Assembly: GCA_029862125.1 (NCBI GenBank)
Contig: JAOTXY010000020.1
Coordinates: 1 to 48,934, forward strand
Direction: 5' to 3'
From: Gammaproteobacteria bacterium
GTDB taxonomy: Bacteria; Pseudomonadota; Gammaproteobacteria; GCA-001735895
DNA: 48,934 nt
Shown here: piece by piece, positions 1 to 8,267 of the stretch
Position numbering within the stretch: the stretch's first letter is position 1
How the letters are laid out: every line of letters starts with the position of its first letter
Notes under the pieces: model-generated
Told to the model about the DNA's origin: nothing
Seen by the model: only the letters and a program-made list of their open reading frames with translations
Databases searched by the model: none
Made by a program: the position numbers and the translations under genes

Positions 1-519
1 TAACTGGTCGGTATGATCCGGTAACTCGCCGCGGATGCGCAGGTAACGCAACACCACATCGAGTGATACGTCGGCGCGTACCGTGACCTGGTCGAGGTTC
101 ATCAGGCCACCGGCGGTATCCTCGCTGTACGATAATACCGATTCGAGCATTTCACGCTTGTTCGCATCAAGCGTATGCAGGGTTTGTACAAGCTTGTCGG
201 TCGGTAGCGCCAGGATGATATCGGCTTGATCGTCGACGTCGGGCAGGGTTTCGACAATGGCGGTGATCTCTTCGGGATCGAGTTCTTTGAGCTTGGCGTC
301 GCTAATATCGTCCTGGGTTTCAAGCAGTACTGCACCCAGGTCACCCGGTTCGATCAGGGGCCAGATCGAATCGCGCTGTTGTGCTGGCAGAGAGTCAAGC
401 AGTAAGGCGATCTCCGCGACGTTAACGGAGCTTAATAGTTTTGATATCTCAACCTTGTCTTCGGTTTCAAGCGCAACCGAAACGTCCTGGCGCAGTTGTT
501 CGATATCTTCTTCAATCAT
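1..519 (-). CDS. mgtE: Magnesium transporter MgtE, N-terminal part (cut by window edge)
   Basis: Reading the minus strand from the ATG at 519 gives an open frame of 173 codons that runs off the window start. It begins MIEEDIEQLRQDVSVALE and shows the acidic, helical MgtE N-terminal domain, then the family hallmark SYSEDTAGGLMN at residues 130-141, which leads into the first CBS domain. The membrane pore domain would lie outside the window. MgtE proteins are Mg2+ channels gated by cytosolic Mg2+ through these N and CBS domains. The start lies 7 bp after the HPr stop, so it is the last visible gene of the ptsN operon. In Xanthomonas-type loci ptsI usually separates HPr and mgtE; here it is absent. 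Confidence 0.9.
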   Translation of the reverse strand, partial: MIEEDIEQLRQDVSVALETEDKVEISKLLSSVNVAEIALLLDSLPAQQRDSIWPLIEPGDLGAVLLETQDDISDAKLKELDPEEITAIVETLPDVDDQADIILALPTDKLVQTLHTLDANKREMLESVLSYSEDTAGGLMNLDQVTVRADVSLDVVLRYLRIRGELPDHTDQL

Positions 520-526
520 GTTGCGG

Positions 527-796
527 TCATTCGGTTTCGCCGAAGCGGTCGTTTATTAACTCCACTATCACGTCGCGGCACTGCTGTTCGTCGTTACCCT
601 CGACCTCCAGCTCGAGTTCAGCACCCTTGCTGGCGGCAAGCATCATAACGCCCATTATACTCTTGGCATTAACACGATTACCCTTGCGAGTAATGAATAC
701 GTCGCTTTCGAACTGGCTGGCGCAGTTTACCAGCTTGGAAGCTGCACGTGCATGCAGGCCGAGTTTATTCACGATGGTAATGTTTTCGATGATCAT
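527..796 (-). CDS. ptsO: HPr-like phosphocarrier protein (NPr type)
   Basis: The 89-residue protein has normal HPr length. The phosphorylation site is NKLGLHARAA with His15, and the second regulatory site is KSIMGVMML with Ser46. His15 normally takes phosphate from enzyme I and passes it to EIIA proteins; Ser46 is the target of HPr kinase in organisms that have an active HprK. Its ATG overlaps the preceding EIIA stop by 4 nt, indicating translational coupling. Given ptsN, rapZ and the mannose-type EIIA upstream, it most likely serves a regulatory PTS-Ntr chain rather than sugar uptake. No enzyme I gene is next to it. The symbol could equally be ptsH. Confidence 0.93.
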   Translation of the reverse strand: MIIENITIVNKLGLHARAASKLVNCASQFESDVFITRKGNRVNAKSIMGVMMLAASKGAELELEVEGNDEQQCRDVIVELINDRFGETE

Positions 797-1191
797 TCTT
801 GTTCCAGTTGAATACCGCTTCTACTGCCATTGAGAGCAGTCTCGCATATTTGCTCCAGCGGTTGTTCCGCGTAGTTCAATACACTCAGCAGCATCGGCAA
901 GTTAATCCCGCTTACGACTCGCGCATTGCGATCGCTACTGAAATACCTGGCGAGGTTGTCGGGTGTCGCTCCATATACATCGGTGAGTACCAGTACGCCC
1001 TGGTCATTTTCCTGATCCTGTATTGCGTTTCGTATCAAATCGGCATACTTGCCGAGTACCGCGGGCTCGAGGTCCGCGGGTACTGACACCAGGGAGATCG
1101 GTAGCACGGGTTGTGTGAAAATTGTCCTGGCGACGCTGACCAGCTGGGCGCCTATATCTTCGTGAGTAATCACTAGTATCCCGACGCTCAT
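793..1191 (-). CDS. Mannose-family PTS EIIA domain protein
   Basis: This 132-residue cytoplasmic protein is a stand-alone EIIA domain of the mannose/sorbose family. The start MSVGILVITHEDIGAQL places the expected phospho-accepting His at residue 10, and the typical GINLPMLL segment is near residue 95. No EIIB, EIIC or EIID gene is nearby, so sugar transport is unlikely. In several proteobacteria such a lone EIIA sits between rapZ and HPr and acts as a regulatory phosphate acceptor; that role is inferred here from context. It overlaps rapZ upstream by 4 nt and HPr downstream by 4 nt. Confidence 0.9.
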   Translation of the reverse strand: MSVGILVITHEDIGAQLVSVARTIFTQPVLPISLVSVPADLEPAVLGKYADLIRNAIQDQENDQGVLVLTDVYGATPDNLARYFSSDRNARVVSGINLPMLLSVLNYAEQPLEQICETALNGSRSGIQLEQE

Positions 1192-2045
1192 GTCATGTCC
1201 CGATGACGGGTGGAAAGGTTGCCGCGGTCCTTTTTGAATTCGGCGGAGATTCGCTCTGCCAGGTATACCGAGCGATGCTTGCCACCGGTACAGCCAATCG
1301 ATATCGTCATGTAACTGCGATTCTCTTTTTCGAAGCGAGGAATCCAGTCAGTCAGAAAAGAATAGATTGAGGCAAACATTTTCTCGACGTCTTCGTATTT
1401 TTCGAGATACTTGACTACCGCCTGGTCGCATCCGGTTAGCGGCCTGAGATTTTTTTCCCAATGAGGATTGGGCAGGCAGCGGACATCGAAAACGAAATCG
1501 GTATCGGGCGGGACGCCGTTTTTAAAACCGAAGGACTGAATCAATACGCCCATCTCAGAAGTTGTTTGTGACAACAGTTGATCGATGATCATTTGCCGCA
1601 GTTCGTGCACACTTAAATTTGAACTATCAATTGAAAGATCGGCGTTGGCGTGTATATCTTCAAGCAATTTCTTTTCTTGCTGAATGGCATCGGCTAACGG
1701 CAGGCCGGTTCTGGAAAGTGGATGTTTGCGACGGGTCTCGCTGAATCGTTTTAGCAGCCTGGAAGTATCCGAGGTCAGGAACAGGACTTTAAGCTGCAAT
1801 GAATGTTTACTAATCTGTTGCATGATGACGTCGAAACGATCTGTATTGTCGACACCGCTGCGGGCATCGATAGCAATCGCTACCAGGTCATATGGCTCCG
1901 GGGTGGTATTGATCATGTTATCGACGAGTTCCGGTAACATTCCGAGCGGCAGGTTATCGATGCAATAGTATCCCGCGTCCTCCAGGGTATGCAGGGCTAC
2001 GGTTTTTCCGGAGCCGGACAGACCGCTGACAATCACCAGTTTCAC
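1188..2045 (-). CDS. rapZ: RNase adapter protein / nucleotide-binding protein RapZ
   Basis: The protein has 285 residues, the usual RapZ length. A Walker A motif GLSGSGKT occupies residues 8-15, and the C-terminal half contains the family motif IGCTGGKHRS, part of the RNA and metabolite-binding domain. In E. coli RapZ delivers the GlmZ small RNA to RNase E and so controls glucosamine-6-phosphate synthase; whether this organism has GlmZ cannot be seen. The start codon is GTG at 2045, chosen because MKLVIVSGLSGSGKT begins as the family does. It lies 21 nt after the shortened hprK gene and overlaps the EIIA gene by 4 nt. Confidence 0.95.
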   Translation of the reverse strand: MKLVIVSGLSGSGKTVALHTLEDAGYYCIDNLPLGMLPELVDNMINTTPEPYDLVAIAIDARSGVDNTDRFDVIMQQISKHSLQLKVLFLTSDTSRLLKRFSETRRKHPLSRTGLPLADAIQQEKKLLEDIHANADLSIDSSNLSVHELRQMIIDQLLSQTTSEMGVLIQSFGFKNGVPPDTDFVFDVRCLPNPHWEKNLRPLTGCDQAVVKYLEKYEDVEKMFASIYSFLTDWIPRFEKENRSYMTISIGCTGGKHRSVYLAERISAEFKKDRGNLSTRHRDMT

Positions 2046-2066
2046 TTTACTGTCATCCTCGAAGCT

Positions 2067-2465
2067 CTATTCTGAAGGTTCAAAATCCTGGGGAACAGCA
2101 CGCTTTTGACGCGTGATAAAATCTTGTGCGGCATTGTACCCGTTTATTTGCAATAAATGGTTGCGGGTTGCTGCTTCTACCAACACCGCCAGGTTACGTC
2201 CCTGTGCCACCGGTAGCGACACCTCGGGAAATTCAAGGCCCAGGATAGTTCCCAGTTTCTGGATGTAGCGTGATTCCTGGTAGCCGACAACGACAATACT
2301 CGAGGTGCGAATTACGTTGAAATAGTCGGCTGCATCAAAGGTGTTCGAAGCCTGGCGCGACAATTTAATTTCGCGCTCAAGACCGATCTCGCGAGAAGTG
2401 AAGTTTAGTTTTAGTTTGTGCTGGTAGCGGGAGAGAAATTCACGAATTATTAACGAGGGTCTCAT
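2067..2465 (-). CDS. Internally deleted HPr kinase/phosphorylase-like protein without kinase core
   Basis: This 132-residue protein sits where hprK lies in other proteobacterial PTS loci, but full HprK has about 310 residues. Residues 1-80 resemble the start of HprK: IREFLSRYQHKLKLNF, then DYFNVIRTSSIVVVGYQESRYIQKL. From about residue 85 it passes directly into what looks like the extreme C-terminus of HprK: SLPVAQGRNLAVLVEAA followed by LQINGYNAAQDF. The central segment of about 180 residues, with the P-loop and HprK signature, is missing. The reading frame stays intact and the gene overlaps ptsN by 4 nt and is followed by rapZ. It should not be able to phosphorylate HPr. It may be a decaying gene, a retained binding or oligomerisation module, or an assembly deletion. 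Confidence 0.75.
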   Translation of the reverse strand: MRPSLIIREFLSRYQHKLKLNFTSREIGLEREIKLSRQASNTFDAADYFNVIRTSSIVVVGYQESRYIQKLGTILGLEFPEVSLPVAQGRNLAVLVEAATRNHLLQINGYNAAQDFITRQKRAVPQDFEPSE

Positions 2466-2914
2466 TGCTCGGCCAATTCGATGATTTGTGCGATTTCTTC
2501 CTTGCTAGCTGCGCTTCGGATCGCTTCACAAACCTCCGGCTTGGAAAATATTCCGGCGAGCGAGGATAGTATGATCAAGTGTTCTTCGGTCGCTTGTTCG
2601 GGAATGATGATGGTAAATACCAGGTCGACCGGCTGATTGTCGGGTGATTCGAAATTTACCGCATCCTTCAGTCGGAAAAAAAAGCCTATGGTGTGGTCCA
2701 GGTTTTCCAGGCGCGCATGGGGTACGGCAAAACCCTGGCCCAGGCCTGTACTGCCCAGGCGTTCACGATTCAACAGGTTATTATATATTGCTGATTCTGA
2801 AAGCTGAGTTCGATCAGCCACGATGTTGGCGATCAATTCGAGGAGCTTTTTTTTACTGGTAATTTCAGTGTCTAGAAAAATACCATGTGGTGACAAAAGT
2901 GCAGAAATTGTCAT
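2462..2914 (-). CDS. ptsN: Nitrogen-regulatory PTS EIIA protein (EIIA-Ntr)
   Basis: The 150-residue protein has the EIIA-fructose/Ntr fold signature RERLGSTGLGQGFAVPHAR, with the phosphorylatable histidine at residue 67. EIIA-Ntr is the output protein of PTS-Ntr and in E. coli controls potassium uptake, phosphate regulation and sigma-54-linked traits by protein contact. Its ATG is at 2914. It is separated from hpf by a strong terminator and has a plausible promoter of its own at 2957-2984, so it likely heads the unit ptsN, hprK remnant, rapZ, EIIA, HPr and mgtE. Confidence 0.94.
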   Translation of the reverse strand: MTISALLSPHGIFLDTEITSKKKLLELIANIVADRTQLSESAIYNNLLNRERLGSTGLGQGFAVPHARLENLDHTIGFFFRLKDAVNFESPDNQPVDLVFTIIIPEQATEEHLIILSSLAGIFSKPEVCEAIRSAASKEEIAQIIELAEQ

Positions 2915-2956
2915 TATTCGAAGCTTAAATGCAGGCTACCTGAAATTGATGCGCGA

Positions 2957-2984
2957 ATCTTAGTCGAATTGTACGAGTATGCAA
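2957..2984 (-). promoter_or_regulatory. Candidate sigma-70 promoter for ptsN operon
   Basis: On the minus strand a -35 like TTGCAT (2979-2984) is followed after 16 nt by TAAGAT (2957-2962). It lies between the hpf terminator and the ptsN start. The match is moderate and unsupported by other data. Confidence 0.4.
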
Positions 2985-3003
2985 GTCTAATGGATCACGT
3001 TAA

Positions 3004-3033
3004 GGAAAAAAAAGGGGGGAGCAAGCTCCCCCT
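3004..3033 (-). terminator. Rho-independent terminator after hpf
   Basis: A perfect 8-bp GC-rich stem (3015-3022 with 3025-3032) is followed on the minus strand by a run of T residues (3005-3013). It lies just beyond the hpf stop and closes the upstream unit before ptsN. Confidence 0.88.
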
Positions 3034-3042
3034 GGTATGATT

Positions 3043-3360
3043 TCAGGCTAGCTCGGCTGGCACACCCTTAAGCCGGTGGTTCTTCATTTTTTCCTTATGC
3101 TTCTTTCCCTGGCGATCAAGTTTATCGACAAGGCCATCAATCGCGGCATACATATCTTCCTGTACATCATCCGCATGCAGGTTACTGCCACTGACATGCA
3201 ATGTGGCTTCTGCCTTGTGGCGCAGTTTTTCCACAGTTAGTACGATGTGAATGTCCAGCGCGTGGTCGAAATGCCGGTCAAGCTTGCCGACTTTTTCATT
3301 AACATAGTTGCGCAGGGATTCAGTTATTTCTACGTGATGACCGCTTAAACTGACTTGCAT
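3043..3360 (-). CDS. hpf: Ribosome hibernation promoting factor, short form
   Basis: The 105-residue protein begins MQVSLSGHHVEITESLRNYV and has the beta-alpha-beta-beta-beta-alpha pattern of the S30AE/HPF family, with the basic helix LDRQGKKHKEKMKNHR near the end. It lacks the extra C-terminal dimerisation domain of long HPF, so it is the short form that works with RMF in some gammaproteobacteria to form inactive 100S ribosomes. A clear ribosome-binding site (GAGGAG) lies 9 nt before the ATG. It follows rpoN, as in most gammaproteobacteria, and ends at a strong terminator. Confidence 0.95.
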   Translation of the reverse strand: MQVSLSGHHVEITESLRNYVNEKVGKLDRHFDHALDIHIVLTVEKLRHKAEATLHVSGSNLHADDVQEDMYAAIDGLVDKLDRQGKKHKEKMKNHRLKGVPAELA

Positions 3361-3411
3361 CTTTTTATCTCCTCGGCTGTGTGATTCGCATTGCTGCGAA
3401 TCGTTAGTGTC

Positions 3412-4905
3412 TCAAAAGAGACGTTTACGCTCATTGGATGGTGGAATATTTAACGCTTCCCTATATTTAGCTACGGTTCTCCTGGCTACGTTTATTCCCT
3501 GTTGCTCCAATAAAGTTGCGATCTTGTTATCGCTTAATGGTTTCTCCGGCTTTTCGGCGGCGACAAATTTTTTAATAATTGCCCGAATCGCCGTGGCTGA
3601 GCATTCACCGCCATCGGCGGTACCCACATGACTGGAAAAAAAGTACTTGAATTCGAGTATACCCCGCGGGGTGTGCATGTACTTGTGAGTGGTTACTCGC
3701 GAAATTGTGGATTCGTGTAATTCTAGCAATTCCGCAATATCGCGAAGCACCATTGGCTGCATCGCCTCTTCACCATATTCCAGGAACGCCTGCTGGCGTT
3801 CAACAATGGCTGTTGCGACACGTAGCAAGGTTTCGTTGCGGCTCTGCAGGCTCTTGATAAACCATCGCGCCTCCTGCAAATGATCTTTTAAATAGGTATT
3901 CTGGTCGCTACTATCGCTGCGCTTGATCAGGTTTGCGTACTGGTCATTCACCCTGAGGCGAGGCGCATGTTCCGGGTTGATGCTGACTCCCCAGCGTCCG
4001 GAATGCTTGCTGACGTAAACATCCGGTACCACATACTCGGCGTGGTTTTCACTGATACTGTGACCCGGGTGCGGGTTGGTGGTCTGGATCAGCTTGATGA
4101 TTTCCGCTAATTCGCTGTCACTGGCCTGCAATCGACGCTTAAGCAATGCTACATCGTTATTGGCAAGATGCTCGAGGTACTTTTCAACCAGAACCTTTGC
4201 CTTGGAAAGGCAGGGTGTTTCAGGATCGTATTGCTCCAGTTGGATAGCCATGCATTCGCTCGGTGAGCTGGCCGCGACCCCTACTGGATCGAAACGTTGC
4301 ACCAGGTGCAATACTGCTTCGACTTCATCGAGCTCCAGCGCCTCGTGTTGTTGCACCAGGCCCTCGTGTAGGTCTTCGATCGTTTCATTAAGATATCCGC
4401 TATCGTCGATAGCGTCGATAATCGCGAGCCCGATGTCATGATCAGTCTCCGAAATATGCGCACAGTCAAGCTGCCATGTGAGGTGAATTTTAAGCGTATC
4501 CTCGGCACCTGCCTGGTTTTCAAACATCTCACGGTTATCAATTCCCGAAGCGGAAGACTGGCTGGGTGAATTGGGCAGGTTATCGTAAATATGTTCCCAG
4601 CGTGCATCGATTTCGAGATCGTCCGGCAACGTTTGCTCGGCTCGGTTTTCTGAAACCGGGCTTTCGGGAATTTTAAAATCGGTGGCATCTTCGCCATTGG
4701 CGCCGCCATCCCGCTGTGCATCGGGATCGATAACGGTTATTTCACCGAGATTGTCGTCCTGTTCGAGTAGCGGGTTGGCATCCAGGGTTTCCTGGATTTC
4801 GGCCTGTAATTCCAGCGAGGAGAGCTGCAGCAACTTGATTGCCTGTTGCAACTGGGGTGTCATCGTAAGGCTTTGCCCTATTCGCAGTTGCAGGCTTTGT
4901 TTCAC
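3412..4905 (-). CDS. rpoN: RNA polymerase sigma-54 factor
   Basis: The 497-residue protein has the three regions of sigma-54: the glutamine- and leucine-rich activator-interacting region I at the start (QLRIGQSLTMTPQLQQAIKLL), an acidic region II (about residues 50-120), the core-binding region, and the C-terminal RpoN box ARRTVAKYRE at residues 474-483, which reads the -24 promoter element. The start codon is GTG at 4905, chosen because the N-terminal motif starts there. It follows lptB by about 60 nt and precedes hpf, the usual order. Sigma-54-like sites appear upstream of prkA in this window. Confidence 0.96.
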   Translation of the reverse strand: MKQSLQLRIGQSLTMTPQLQQAIKLLQLSSLELQAEIQETLDANPLLEQDDNLGEITVIDPDAQRDGGANGEDATDFKIPESPVSENRAEQTLPDDLEIDARWEHIYDNLPNSPSQSSASGIDNREMFENQAGAEDTLKIHLTWQLDCAHISETDHDIGLAIIDAIDDSGYLNETIEDLHEGLVQQHEALELDEVEAVLHLVQRFDPVGVAASSPSECMAIQLEQYDPETPCLSKAKVLVEKYLEHLANNDVALLKRRLQASDSELAEIIKLIQTTNPHPGHSISENHAEYVVPDVYVSKHSGRWGVSINPEHAPRLRVNDQYANLIKRSDSSDQNTYLKDHLQEARWFIKSLQSRNETLLRVATAIVERQQAFLEYGEEAMQPMVLRDIAELLELHESTISRVTTHKYMHTPRGILEFKYFFSSHVGTADGGECSATAIRAIIKKFVAAEKPEKPLSDNKIATLLEQQGINVARRTVAKYREALNIPPSNERKRLF

Positions 4906-4966
4906 AGGCGAGACCGTTCCCTGGCTGATATTTTGTCCGGATAATTGTTATCTCCCATGAGAACAG

Positions 4967-5701
4967 TTATAGCTTAAAATCGTCTCCCAAGTAAATCTTT
5001 CTAACTATTTTATTATCGAGAATCTGGCCCGGATTGCCCTCGGCCAGGACCTCGCCGTCCCCCATAACATAGGCTCGATCGCATATCCCCAGAGTCTCGC
5101 GAACATTATGATCGGTTATCAATACCCCGATCCCACGTTCGGCGAGCTGCCGGATAATTGACTGGATGTCGATGACAGAGATCGGGTCTACCCCGGCGAA
5201 GGGTTCGTCCAGCAGGATAAATTCGGGTTGATTGGCCAGTGCGCGCGCAATTTCCACGCGGCGTCGTTCTCCACCTGAGAGAGAAATGCCGTCGGTATCG
5301 CGCAGATGCTCGATCTGAAACTCGTCCATCAGATGTTCCAGCGTTTGATTTCGTGCGTCCTGATCGAGGTCCTTGCGCAGTTGCAGAATGGCCAGGATAT
5401 TCTGCGCCACGGTGAGACTGCGAAATACCGAGGCCTCCTGCGGTAAATAGCCTATCCCCAGTTTGGCGCGTAGATGCATCGGCAGATCGCTAATGGTCTG
5501 GTTATTGAGCCTGATGCTGCCCGAGTCATTGTTGATCAGGCCGACAATCATGTAAAAACAAGTTGTTTTACCGGCACCGTTAGGGCCGAGCAGGCCGACG
5601 ATTTCCCCGCCTGCGACATGCAGTGAAACCGATTTGACGACCTCCCGCTTGTTGTAAGCCTTGGCTAATTCAGCCGCTTCCAGTAGATTGGTATCGCTCA
5701 T
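4967..5701 (-). CDS. lptB: LPS export ABC transporter ATP-binding protein LptB
   Basis: This cytoplasmic ATPase of about 244 residues powers lipopolysaccharide extraction by LptB2FG. It shows Walker [10 protein letters not shown], the ABC signature LSGGERRR and Walker [14 protein letters not shown], followed by the switch histidine in LITDHNVRE. The ATG at 5701 is preferred over the in-frame TTG one codon upstream. It lies 8 bp after lptA, and rpoN follows. Partners lptF and lptG are not in the window, as is usual. Confidence 0.95.
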   Translation of the reverse strand: MSDTNLLEAAELAKAYNKREVVKSVSLHVAGGEIVGLLGPNGAGKTTCFYMIVGLINNDSGSIRLNNQTISDLPMHLRAKLGIGYLPQEASVFRSLTVAQNILAILQLRKDLDQDARNQTLEHLMDEFQIEHLRDTDGISLSGGERRRVEIARALANQPEFILLDEPFAGVDPISVIDIQSIIRQLAERGIGVLITDHNVRETLGICDRAYVMGDGEVLAEGNPGQILDNKIVRKIYLGDDFKL

Positions 5702-5709
5702 CAACAGAT

Positions 5710-6213
5710 CTATTCGGCAGGTGTTGAATCTTGTCGAGGCTTAATCAGCATCTTGACGCGCCGATCGGATTCTGAACTACCGGCCTGGATGCCGTTGTTT
5801 TCAGTGTCGACGCGGATCAGGTCACTTTCGATGATATCCCCCGCATGACTGAAACGTGCCGTACCACGCAGCTCGAGAACAGATTGGGCTTCGGTGTAGT
5901 CGATCTGTTTTGCCTGCCCTAACATTTCCTGTTGATCATCATCGAGTTGCCGAAAACGAGCCGGGTCGCCAGTCATTTCGATGAGCTGCAGCTCGTTGGC
6001 GTTATTAAAGTGAATCACCATACGGTCGCAACTAATCTGCAGGCTTCCTTGCACCAGGTTGACGTTGCCCTCGTAGATACTGATGTTTTCAGCTTCCCTG
6101 ACTTCGAGGCTGTCGGCCTCGACTTGGATCGGCTGGTCGCCGTCGGAACCGAGCGCCCAGAGTTGTGTGGGAAGCAACAGCAAAAATAATGCAACGACTT
6201 TAACTATCTTCAT
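5710..6213 (-). CDS. lptA: Periplasmic LPS-binding bridge protein LptA
   Basis: The protein has 168 residues with a signal peptide ([20 protein letters not shown], probable cleavage after residue 20) and the OstA/LptA beta-jellyroll pattern, beginning [24 protein letters not shown]. LptA polymers bridge LptC in the inner membrane to LptD in the outer membrane. The frame is open further upstream to 6327, but the ATG at 6213 is chosen because the signal peptide begins there and the overlap with lptC is then only 14 nt. Confidence 0.93.
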   Translation of the reverse strand: MKIVKVVALFLLLLPTQLWALGSDGDQPIQVEADSLEVREAENISIYEGNVNLVQGSLQISCDRMVIHFNNANELQLIEMTGDPARFRQLDDDQQEMLGQAKQIDYTEAQSVLELRGTARFSHAGDIIESDLIRVDTENNGIQAGSSESDRRVKMLIKPRQDSTPAE

Positions 6214-6757
6214 GATAATAAGTTGCTCGTGTTTTGTTGAATCGGTATACCTTGCCGGCGAGATCAAAAAAGGCTTGCTCGGCTTCGATGTGAGCCTGCT
6301 TGCTGCGCATTGAGATTTTCGCATCACTGGTAACCAGGTCCCGGTCCGGCTCGAAGCTGATACTTTCGCCGTACATCTGCATTGGATTATTGCCTTGCCT
6401 TTGCATCACCACCTGGTCGCGCAGGTGCAAGATATTGTCCTGGTGCACGAACTCACCGTTAGTTGCATCGACCTGCCAGGGTTCCCTGTCGCCGAATATT
6501 TTTAGCGAAGGAACCTCGATGATGCTGACATCGTTACGGGGGTAGTGCTCAAGGCGCGGACTATTAAACTCGTAGTCGACGTTGCCGTCGGTTTTCATCG
6601 CACGATAATGCAAGTTGGTCAGGTAGTAATCGATATTGTCGGGAATAATCAGATCAGCTCTTTCGATTGTGCTGCGTAAGCGCGACTCGTAAACCCAACC
6701 GACCGCGATCGCGCCGATGCCGAGAACGAATACCAATACCAAAATGCGCAGGTTCAT
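6200..6757 (-). CDS. lptC: LPS export protein LptC
   Basis: The 185-residue protein has one N-terminal membrane anchor (about residues 4-23, LRILVLVFVLGIGAIAVGWV) and a periplasmic jellyroll domain with YYLTNLHYRAMKTDGNVDYEF, typical of LptC. It takes lipopolysaccharide from LptB2FG and hands it to LptA. Its start overlaps the kdsC stop by 4 nt and its end overlaps lptA, so the three are translated as one unit. Confidence 0.92.
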   Translation of the reverse strand: MNLRILVLVFVLGIGAIAVGWVYESRLRSTIERADLIIPDNIDYYLTNLHYRAMKTDGNVDYEFNSPRLEHYPRNDVSIIEVPSLKIFGDREPWQVDATNGEFVHQDNILHLRDQVVMQRQGNNPMQMYGESISFEPDRDLVTSDAKISMRSKQAHIEAEQAFFDLAGKVYRFNKTRATYYHEDS

Positions 6758-7281
6758 AAGAGGTAGCTTTGTTGCCGGGCATCGAGCAGGGACTGTGCTT
6801 TCAAGATTAAATCGCTTACCTCTCGTACCGCCCCTTTACCACCCGATGCATCGGTGACCCAGTCGCAATGCTGTTTGACAAAGCCATGTGCATTTTGTAC
6901 CGCAATTGCCAGGCCGACTCGTTGCATTATCGGCAGGTCAGGCAAATCATCTCCAACATAAGCAATGTTTCCAGGCTCAAGCCCGGTATCCTGTAGCAGT
7001 TTTTCGAAAGCCTCTAATTTATCGCGATAACCCTGGTATATATGCCTGACCCCGAGTTCGCCCATGCGATGGTTGACAATTTCCGAATTACGGCCGGTTA
7101 TAACCGCAACCTCGATTCCACAATCGAGCAACATGCGAATGCCGTGGCCATCGAGAGAGTTAAATGTCTTGTATTCTTCTCCGCGGTTATCGAAAGTTAA
7201 TCCACCATCGGTGAGTACACCGTCGATATCGACGATAAGCAATCGTACCTGCTTCGCACTGTCGCTAGCGCTGTTTGTCAT
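6754..7281 (-). CDS. kdsC: 3-deoxy-D-manno-octulosonate 8-phosphate phosphatase KdsC
   Basis: This 175-residue HAD-family phosphatase removes phosphate from Kdo-8-phosphate during Kdo synthesis. The nucleophile motif is LLIVDIDGVLTDGGL (Asp18 and Asp20), motif II is VITGRNS, and the acidic motif is YVGDDLPDLP. The length matches the small capless KdsC class, which works as a tetramer. It follows kdsD by 9 nt and overlaps lptC, so Kdo synthesis and LPS export are co-expressed. Confidence 0.94.
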   Translation of the reverse strand: MTNSASDSAKQVRLLIVDIDGVLTDGGLTFDNRGEEYKTFNSLDGHGIRMLLDCGIEVAVITGRNSEIVNHRMGELGVRHIYQGYRDKLEAFEKLLQDTGLEPGNIAYVGDDLPDLPIMQRVGLAIAVQNAHGFVKQHCDWVTDASGGKGAVREVSDLILKAQSLLDARQQSYLL

Positions 7282-7290
7282 GCATATCTC

Positions 7291-8265
7291 CTATACAACA
7301 CCCGCTCTTAATAAATCATGCATGTTTAACGCACCCTGAACGCTGCGGTCTGCGTCGACCACCATCAGGGAATTGATTTTCTTGTCATGCATGATTTTCA
7401 ATGCCTCGCTGGCAATGCGATCAGCCTCGATGGTCACGCAGTTTGTGGTCATGAAGTCTTGCACCCGTGCCGAGCCGATATCCGGCATTTTTTCAAAGGT
7501 GCGGCGTAGGTCGCCATCGGTGTAAATACCTACCAGCTTATTATTTCCGGAATCGATGACTCCCGTCATACCAAGGCCCTTGGCGGTCATCTCCAATAAA
7601 GTGTCCTTGAGCGTGGATTCAGCGGTGACTAGCGGAATGGCGTTGCCGGTATGCATGATGTCGCTGACGCGCAGCAGCAGGCGACGACCCAGGTTACCCC
7701 CGGGGTGCGACAGGGCGAAATCTTCTTCGGTGAAACCGCGTGCTTCCAGCACCGCCACGGCCAGCGCATCACCCATCGCGAGCGCAGCCGTGGTACTTGA
7801 CGTGGGTGCCAGACCCAGTGGACAGGCTTCCTTGGCCACACTGACATCGAGATGGATATCAGCACTCCGGGCTATGGTGGAAGCTGGTTTTCCGCTTAGC
7901 GCGAGCAGGGGAATACCGAGGCGTTTCAGCAGCGGTAACAACAGTGTGATTTCGCTGGTTTCACCGGAATTTGATAATGCTATTACGAGGTCTTGCGCGG
8001 TGATCATACCGAGGTCGCCGTGACTGGCCTCACCGGGATGCATGAAAAAGGCGGGTGTTCCGGTGCTGGCCAGGGTTGCCGCAATTTTGTTGGCAATATG
8101 TCCGGATTTCCCCATACCGGTGACAACGATACGACCATTGCATTTAAGTATCAATTCGCAGGCGTCGTGAAAGCTCTGATCCAGGCGTTCGGTCAGGCTT
8201 GAAATTGCGTCCGCTTCAGCTCTTAATACAGCGAGGCCTAGCTCGATATAGGCGTGTCTTGTCAT
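7291..8265 (-). CDS. kdsD: D-arabinose 5-phosphate isomerase KdsD
   Basis: The 324-residue protein has an N-terminal SIS sugar-isomerase domain (VVTGMGKSGHIANKIAATLA and HPGEASHGDLGM) and two C-terminal CBS domains from about residue 205 (DIMHTGNAIPLV and VQDFMTTNCVTIEADR). It converts ribulose 5-phosphate to arabinose 5-phosphate, the first step of Kdo synthesis. The domain order and length match KdsD. The gene lies between the exchanger gene and kdsC in the order known from E. coli. Confidence 0.95.
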   Translation of the reverse strand: MTRHAYIELGLAVLRAEADAISSLTERLDQSFHDACELILKCNGRIVVTGMGKSGHIANKIAATLASTGTPAFFMHPGEASHGDLGMITAQDLVIALSNSGETSEITLLLPLLKRLGIPLLALSGKPASTIARSADIHLDVSVAKEACPLGLAPTSSTTAALAMGDALAVAVLEARGFTEEDFALSHPGGNLGRRLLLRVSDIMHTGNAIPLVTAESTLKDTLLEMTAKGLGMTGVIDSGNNKLVGIYTDGDLRRTFEKMPDIGSARVQDFMTTNCVTIEADRIASEALKIMHDKKINSLMVVDADRSVQGALNMHDLLRAGVV

Positions 8266-8267
8266 AG

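Noticed and set aside
2046..2465. A full-length hprK broken by a frameshift
   Set aside because: Only 21 nt lie between the short hprK stop and the rapZ start, and ptsN overlaps the other end, so there is no room for a kinase domain in any frame.
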